This document shows positions 59,741 through 64,000 of a stretch of 64,000 bases of DNA, piece after piece (position 1 is the stretch's first letter; the number at the start of each line of letters is the position of its first letter). A program made the position numbers and the translations under genes. Source of the stretch: CAYRGC01 sp964601225 (lineage in GTDB: Bacteria > Patescibacteriota > Gracilibacteria > Peribacterales > Peribacteraceae). Below the pieces are notes generated by a model, which searched no databases, was not told where the DNA came from, and worked only from the letters and a program-made list of their open reading frames with translations. Location of the stretch: assembly GCA_964601225.1 (NCBI GenBank), contig CAZRMM010000001.1:62001-126000 (forward strand), given 5' to 3'.

Positions 59741-59971
59741 ATGGACATCGTATTTCTTTCCCACCAAACCACCATGATGAATACGTCCAATCGTATCGAA
59801 CTGGAAGAAGCGGAAGGAGGCGAGGAGCTGCGTCCTAGCGGATTAAAGAGTCGGCCAGGACTGACGCCGAAGCAGTTGATTGATTACTACGGCCAGAGAA
59901 ACTACAGCATCGTCATGCGCGGGGGAACACTCGTCGCCGACAACGGCGAGGAGCAGCATATCCTGAGCTGA
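59741..59971 (+). CDS. Unknown small protein with own terminator
   Basis: A 76-aa reading frame (start at 59741; ATGs at 59774 and 59777 are alternatives giving about 64 aa). An acidic stretch ELEEAEGGEELRPS is followed by LTPKQLIDYYGQRNYSIVMRGG. The intrinsic terminator 9 bp after the stop suggests a real short gene. No family recognised. Confidence 0.55.
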   Translation: MDIVFLSHQTTMMNTSNRIELEEAEGGEELRPSGLKSRPGLTPKQLIDYYGQRNYSIVMRGGTLVADNGEEQHILS

Positions 59972-59979
59972 GCAGTACG

Positions 59980-60012
59980 AAGCCCCGCAACGGTTGTCGC
60001 GGGGCTTTTTAT
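59980..60012 (+). terminator. Intrinsic terminator
   Basis: AAGCCCCGC/GCGGGGCTT, a 9-bp stem (59980-59988, 59999-60007) with a small inner CAAC/GTTG pairing and a T-rich tail. Confidence 0.9.
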
Positions 60013-60047
60013 TTGCCGGTTTTTTTCCCCATCGCGATACTGAATTC

Positions 60048-60236
60048 ATGCTCGAACAAGGATTCCGGTACCTGGGTGGGCACCGCGAAGGAGCAGGAAC
60101 GGAATACGCCAACCCGCGACGAACATACGCCGAGCTCGGCGAGGCCGAGTTGCGCGAGCGCGAACGCCTCCTGCGGCAATTTGCACCGCGCTTGCGAGCA
60201 GTGGTATTGGGGACTGAATCTCAGGACAAACGCTAA
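60048..60236 (+). CDS. Unknown very small protein
   Basis: A 62-aa reading frame starting at the ATG at 60048 (MLEQGFRYLGG). It is Arg/Glu-rich with a helix AELGEAELRERERLLRQFAPRLR. There is no visible ribosome-binding site and the stop overlaps the end of the converging 60233-60868 gene. It may be a real microprotein or chance. Confidence 0.35.
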   Translation: MLEQGFRYLGGHREGAGTEYANPRRTYAELGEAELRERERLLRQFAPRLRAVVLGTESQDKR

Positions 60237-60868
60237 ATTCCCATGCACGGCACCGTCGGGTCCGCGATGCAGTTCTCGGTCGGCGGATCGCCTTTCCAGG
60301 GGCAGGTCTTGGAATACTTGCAGGCGTCGTCGGTCATGGCCTTCAATTCTTTCTGGATCTCCGCGGCGTCCGTCGCATCCGTCAGAAGCAGATGGTCTCC
60401 GTCCTGGAATTCATAATCGAGCGGTCCGGACTTGCTCAGGTGCTCCTCGCCGTTAACGAAGAGACGCAGGGGTCCGCTCTCACACTCTGCGCGCTGCACG
60501 GAGGTCCAACACCAACCGGGGACGTCCTTCTGGATCAATACGACGTCGAACCCGATCGTTTGGAAGAAGTCCTTGAGCGTCAATCCCGGCTTGTGGCGAT
60601 GGACAACGTGCCCGTTGCCGTCGTGGAGGTGAAGGTACTTGCGGTTTCCCTGCTCGTTATCGTGGTTCGCGTCCGTAGAGAGCCCGGACATGAACTCGTC
60701 CTTCGCGAAATCGAGCTCCTTGCCCCCGATCCACACGGCGAAGTCCGCGTGCGTGTGATTGGGGTCGGGATTCTTGGCGGGCGTGAAGTACGTTCTCAGG
60801 CCCAACCCAAGTAAAACCAATGCGATTGCCGATACGACGATGATGGAAAAGCGTTTGCACATGTGCAC
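60233..60868 (-). CDS. Membrane-anchored His-rich protein of unknown function
   Basis: 211 aa with an N-terminal hydrophobic segment (about 8-26) and an extracytoplasmic domain rich in His: HTHADF (38-43) followed by AVWIGGKELDF, and LHLHDGNGHVVHRH (79-92). The end has several Cys (WCW, ECES, CKYSKTCPW, ENCIAD, PCMGI). The His pattern suggests metal binding. I recognise it as a recurring type of Patescibacteria protein but know no function. Confidence 0.75.
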   Translation of the reverse strand: MHMCKRFSIIVVSAIALVLLGLGLRTYFTPAKNPDPNHTHADFAVWIGGKELDFAKDEFMSGLSTDANHDNEQGNRKYLHLHDGNGHVVHRHKPGLTLKDFFQTIGFDVVLIQKDVPGWCWTSVQRAECESGPLRLFVNGEEHLSKSGPLDYEFQDGDHLLLTDATDAAEIQKELKAMTDDACKYSKTCPWKGDPPTENCIADPTVPCMGI

Positions 60869-60902
60869 AGTCTACGCCGGCCGCACCTCGACCGAAATCT
60901 CC

Positions 60903-61220
60903 TTAGAGCCCCGCGGCTGATGATGCCGTCTGCTCGTACTCTTCCTTCTCATCGCGCTCCGCTGCGGCGCCGTCCTTGGTTACGACGGGGAGATCCTCTG
61001 CCTCAATGGTCGAGGATGCAGCCTCATCCGCACGCAGATCGATCGTGACAACCGAGGACGCAGACGAGGATTCCAAATTCATCCCCTGCTCGGAAGAACT
61101 GGCTGCGGAGGAGACAACTGACGAGGAAGTTGCGCCATCCATCGCGGAAGGAGCCTGCTGTCCGCAGGAAACGAGCGAGACAGCGATTCCCAACGTCAGA
61201 ACGAGAACGGAAGTCTTCAT
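60903..61220 (-). CDS. Small lipoprotein with Ser-rich linker
   Basis: A 105-aa protein with a lipoprotein signal peptide (lipobox LVSC, Cys near residue 19), then a Ser/Ala-rich region (SSSVVSSAASSSE) and an acidic tail. No folded domain is apparent. Surface-anchored, function unknown. Confidence 0.7.
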   Translation of the reverse strand: MKTSVLVLTLGIAVSLVSCGQQAPSAMDGATSSSVVSSAASSSEQGMNLESSSASSVVTIDLRADEAASSTIEAEDLPVVTKDGAAAERDEKEEYEQTASSAAGL

Positions 61221-61255
61221 AGGGTAAGGTGGAAAATGGTCAAAATAAGGGGCGT

Positions 61256-61636
61256 ATGGTAGTCTGTGCCCTCGTGAAGAGCAAATCCGCTATCCTCTGG
61301 CCCCTCATTGCGGCGCAAGTCATCGTTTTTGGATACTTCGGCTACGCAAAATTCGCCGAACCAATTGTTTGGATTGGTTTTTTGCCAACTTGGATGAATG
61401 GTTTTCTCGGTCTCCCGAAGGAAACGTGGCTGTCCGTCATCGGCATAGCCGAGATCATCATTGCCATCCTGGTGCTTCTCCCCGTCCGCACCGTTCGACG
61501 TTTCGGCGCCGGTCTGGCTTGCCTGCATCTTTGCGCCATTCTTACGCAAGTGGGCTGGAACGATATCGGCGCGCGCGATCTCGGATTACTCCTCGGCACG
61601 ATCGCGCTCTTCACTCTCCTCTCGGGGAAAGAGTGA
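61256..61636 (+). CDS. DoxX-like small membrane protein
   Basis: 126 aa from the ATG at 61256, preferred over the GTG at 61229 because AAGGGG lies 5 bp upstream. Four hydrophobic segments, with GYAKFAEP and WIGFLPTWM near the N-terminus and GIAEIIIAILVLLP, typical of DoxX-type proteins. Its last 51 bp overlap the end of the converging 61586-62203 gene. Function unknown. Confidence 0.7.
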   Translation: MVVCALVKSKSAILWPLIAAQVIVFGYFGYAKFAEPIVWIGFLPTWMNGFLGLPKETWLSVIGIAEIIIAILVLLPVRTVRRFGAGLACLHLCAILTQVGWNDIGARDLGLLLGTIALFTLLSGKE

Positions 61637-62203
61637 GCGTTTTCTCAGAAAAAAATGAAGAACGAGAGCCGCAACGATGCCGTCCGTGATCACGATATAG
61701 TCCGGATAGGCGGCTTCGAAGGACCATAGCGACCGGACAGAGAGAAGTGACAGCACCGCTGCGATTGTCCAGAGCAGCCACGCCGACGGATCCTCGCTCC
61801 GCGGATCGGCCAGGGCTTTGCGGAACGTCGGGAACCACGCGCATCCGTCGATAACGAGGACAAGGGCGTGCGGGAGGTACGGCGACGATGTCAGCCACCA
61901 GAGAACGGTCACGGCGAGCGCGCTGCAGGCACAGACGGCATCAACCCATGTCATCGAGCTTTTCCCATACCGGACCGACAGCAACGCGACGAAGACCTGC
62001 CCCGAGAAGGCAGCGGCGGCGAGCCAGAGCGCCGCCTCCCCTCCTCCAGCCGCGTACGTGGAAAGGAGCAGGAATCCCACGAGAGCCCAAATCCACCAGG
62101 ACACGGTGCTGGGTATCGTCCTCTTCCGAACAATCCCCGCGACGTAGGGTACGTACGCGAGGATCGTGAGAATACCTGCGAGAAAGCTTGCTCCGGAACC
62201 CAC
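61586..62203 (-). CDS. PQ-loop-type polytopic membrane protein
   Basis: 205 aa with six to seven hydrophobic segments. The N-terminal half contains IPSTVSWWIWALVG, a PQ-loop/SemiSWEET-like repeat motif, and a second related part SEDPSAWLLWTIAAVL follows. PQ-loop proteins move small solutes such as sugars. Substrate unknown. Its 3' end overlaps the converging DoxX-like gene by 51 bp. It is followed by the subtilase gene on the same strand. Confidence 0.65.
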   Translation of the reverse strand: MGSGASFLAGILTILAYVPYVAGIVRKRTIPSTVSWWIWALVGFLLLSTYAAGGGEAALWLAAAAFSGQVFVALLSVRYGKSSMTWVDAVCACSALAVTVLWWLTSSPYLPHALVLVIDGCAWFPTFRKALADPRSEDPSAWLLWTIAAVLSLLSVRSLWSFEAAYPDYIVITDGIVAALVLHFFLRKRSLFPREESEERDRAEE

Positions 62204-62214
62204 GGCAATGCGGC

Positions 62215-63531
62215 TTAGAGTGACCCCGCTTTGAGTACGGGTTCGGGGAACTTTCCTGTCGGATCAGTGTGACCGGCACCCAATGCTTCGCCTGCCGCCC
62301 TGAGACCATTTTTGACCTGGGTCCACGTAGAACCGGGATGCGCCTGAATAAACAGTGCGGCAGCCCCCGACACGTGCGGGGTAGCCATACTGGTACCGCT
62401 GATGGTGTTGTAGGCGCCCCCCTTCCAAGTCGAGGTGATGTTCACACCCGGAGCCCCGATATCAACAACGGACCCGTAGTTACTGAAGGAAGCGAACGTA
62501 TCGTCGGCCCCATAAGAGGTGGCGGTGCCAAGACCGCCCGGCTTGCCGTTCGTATCGACGAGTGCCGAAACCGTAATAACCGCGTCATCATACGCGGCCG
62601 GAACGGATCCCGCGGCATTGACGGCCGAATTGCCGGCGGCAACAACGTAGGTGATACCTGCGTCGCGAGAAGTACAGAGAGCCCGGTGCAACGCATCGTT
62701 GTTTGATTTGCCACAATTGTTGTCGCTCGTTCCCCCGCCACCCAAGCTCATGTTTGCCACTTTGATATTGTACTTCGCAGCATTGGCCGTAACCCAATCG
62801 ATACCGCAGATAATGGAGGACCATGATCCGCTTCCGTTCTGATCGAGCACCTTCACCGCGACGAGAGTCGTCTCAGGAGCCACGCCCACGACACCCACGC
62901 CGTTATTGAGAGCTCCGATCGTGCCGGCCACATGGGTACCATGCCCGTTATCGTCGGCGGGTGTCTTCATGGTACGTACGCAGTTCTTGCCAGCCACCAC
63001 ATGAGACGCCAAATCCGGATGCGTGAGATCGATACCCGTATCGATCACGGCGACGCCGATGCCGCTGCCCTTATTCACATTCAATTCCGCATCGATACGG
63101 TCGACACCCGTCGGCAAAGACTGTGCTTGCATGACGGGTGCTCCCGGAAGCTTTGCCGCATCGATGGAAACGGGATGATCCGGCGTCACCATCTCCACCT
63201 CCGGATCGTTCATCAGGGCGGAAACTTCGCCGTCGGAAAGGGCAATGGCGAAGCCTTTCACCGCATGGCTGTAGGTATGGAGAAGAGTTCCATGATGCTT
63301 CTCGGCAAGCTTTGCGGATACTTTGGCAATCGCCTGCTCGGCCGGAGACGACAGTTCAACGCCGGAGGGAACGGTAAAGGCCGAGGGCTGCACGCTGCCG
63401 TCCTTGAGAACCACGATGTACTGCCCGGGAATTGCCCGGACCGTATTGGTCTCGGCATTGACCGGAATGGAAGCGCAGAGCAAAGCCGCCCCCACGAACA
63501 GGACACCCTGACGTTTTATGAACTGACGCAT
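62215..63531 (-). CDS. Secreted subtilisin-like serine protease (S8)
   Basis: 438 aa from the ATG at 63531 (MRQFIKRQGVLF); nine more codons are open upstream. Signal peptide about 1-26, then an I9 propeptide (GQYIVVLKDGSV..MNDPEVEMVTPD, to about 125). The catalytic domain carries the complete triad: D164 in VIDTGID, H197 in NGHGTHVAG and S381 in SGTSMATPH, with oxyanion N301 in AAGNS. Full-length, likely active outside the cell in nutrient capture or host/prey interaction. Confidence 0.97.
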   Translation of the reverse strand: MRQFIKRQGVLFVGAALLCASIPVNAETNTVRAIPGQYIVVLKDGSVQPSAFTVPSGVELSSPAEQAIAKVSAKLAEKHHGTLLHTYSHAVKGFAIALSDGEVSALMNDPEVEMVTPDHPVSIDAAKLPGAPVMQAQSLPTGVDRIDAELNVNKGSGIGVAVIDTGIDLTHPDLASHVVAGKNCVRTMKTPADDNGHGTHVAGTIGALNNGVGVVGVAPETTLVAVKVLDQNGSGSWSSIICGIDWVTANAAKYNIKVANMSLGGGGTSDNNCGKSNNDALHRALCTSRDAGITYVVAAGNSAVNAAGSVPAAYDDAVITVSALVDTNGKPGGLGTATSYGADDTFASFSNYGSVVDIGAPGVNITSTWKGGAYNTISGTSMATPHVSGAAALFIQAHPGSTWTQVKNGLRAAGEALGAGHTDPTGKFPEPVLKAGSL

Positions 63532-63649
63532 AAAGATAAACGGAAAAAACAGCGGCATTCTACCAGAGAATGAAGAGTTTTTTTAAATAAGCAAAAAACG
63601 TTGCGCGGTTGTGCTTTGCATTTAGGAATGATCTCCTCATACTGAGGAT

Positions 63650-64000
63650 ATGCGCCTCTCCCCCCTCGTCCTACTCGCCCTTCTTCCGGTCTTCGCGGCC
63701 TGCACGCCGGTGCCTGCGCCGACGGACACGGGAGCTTCCGCGAGTTCTGTCCCGCCGGAAGTGACGGTGACCCTCGAACTTTCCGCATCGGAAGACGCGC
63801 AGGCGACCGTCCACACGAAGGCGCGTCTCAACGTGACGGGCGCCGTGACGAAGATCGTCAACCTCGGAGAGGTCCCCGGACCCCTCAAGGTCGTAGAGGA
63901 GAAGAACTACCAGCTCTACATGCGGCCGAGCGCGATTCCGCTGCTCGTCCTTTCCTCGTGGTGGGCTGGCGCGGGTGACGAATTCATCGTCACGCGCACG
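63650..64000 (+). CDS. Lipoprotein gene cut by the window end
   Basis: ATG at 63650 opens a frame that runs to the last base without a stop. A lipoprotein signal peptide (VLLALLPVFAAC, lipobox VFAAC) is followed by a Ser/Thr/Pro-rich segment and a beta-strand-rich region of about 80 residues. The rest lies outside the window. No family recognised. Confidence 0.75.
   Translation, partial: MRLSPLVLLALLPVFAACTPVPAPTDTGASASSVPPEVTVTLELSASEDAQATVHTKARLNVTGAVTKIVNLGEVPGPLKVVEEKNYQLYMRPSAIPLLVLSSWWAGAGDEFIVTRT

Noticed and set aside
1..64000. Recoded UGA (Gly), as in some Patescibacteria
   Set aside because: Many well-supported genes end in TGA and Trp is encoded by TGG, so the standard code is used.

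Overview
The window reads as chromosomal DNA of a small-genome bacterium with the standard genetic code: TGA ends many genes and Trp is TGG. GC content is moderate to high. Gene density, the number of short unrecognised membrane or secreted proteins, a VirB2-like pilin, a TrbL/VirB6-like membrane protein, a giant 1216-aa unknown protein and reduced versions of housekeeping genes (ThrRS without TGS domain, stand-alone 5'-3' exonuclease, half of a GT-B glycosyltransferase) suggest Candidate Phyla Radiation / Patescibacteria, perhaps the Peregrinibacteria-Peribacteria branch. The taxonomy is inference.

Layout. 1-2.5 kb: type IV secretion-like membrane proteins. 2.6-6.9 kb: infB, a four-helix-bundle gene nested between heptamer repeat arms, and a DHH phosphoesterase. 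7.0-7.6 kb: a RelBE-type toxin-antitoxin pair. 7.6-16 kb: an HEXXH protein, a DUF2156 protein with its partner, tRNA-Pro, an N-formylglutamate amidohydrolase-like gene, enolase. 16-24 kb: membrane proteins, lgt, thrS with a structured leader, dnaA-rseP with DnaA boxes, comF. 24-30 kb: tRNA-Val, unknown proteins including the 1216-aa one, dut. 30-34.3 kb: ftsA-ftsZ and the exonuclease. 34-44.5 kb: a GT fragment, tRNA-Lys, truB, pilin, prs, tRNA-Ile, ruvC, recF. 44.6-53 kb: Nudix, L33, trxB, gdhA, a CADD-family gene, LysE, FkbM. 53-64 kb: tRNA-Leu, an SLH protein, the murL-murD pair, grpE, a TauE-cupredoxin fusion, small lipoproteins, a subtilase and a truncated lipoprotein gene.

Cell-wall genes form a theme. 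MurL next to MurD implies the L-Glu ligase plus epimerase route to D-Glu, and FtsA/FtsZ, Lgt and an SLH protein are present. Information-processing genes (infB, truB, thrS, dnaA, recF, ruvC, rpmG and five tRNAs) are scattered among unknown secreted and membrane proteins.

Two repeat phenomena are the most interesting part. (1) At least eleven places carry degenerate tandem words of 7, 8 or 9 bp. Most are arranged as long inverted repeats, each place has its own word, and most start at or within a few bases of a stop codon. One pair of arms flanks a four-helix-bundle gene, and others have entered the coding parts of murD and the exonuclease gene. (2) Four of the five tRNA genes, and perhaps the fifth, are preceded 78-190 bp upstream by truncated copies of their own 5' end, usually followed by a hairpin; tRNA-Leu also has a 3'-end copy downstream.
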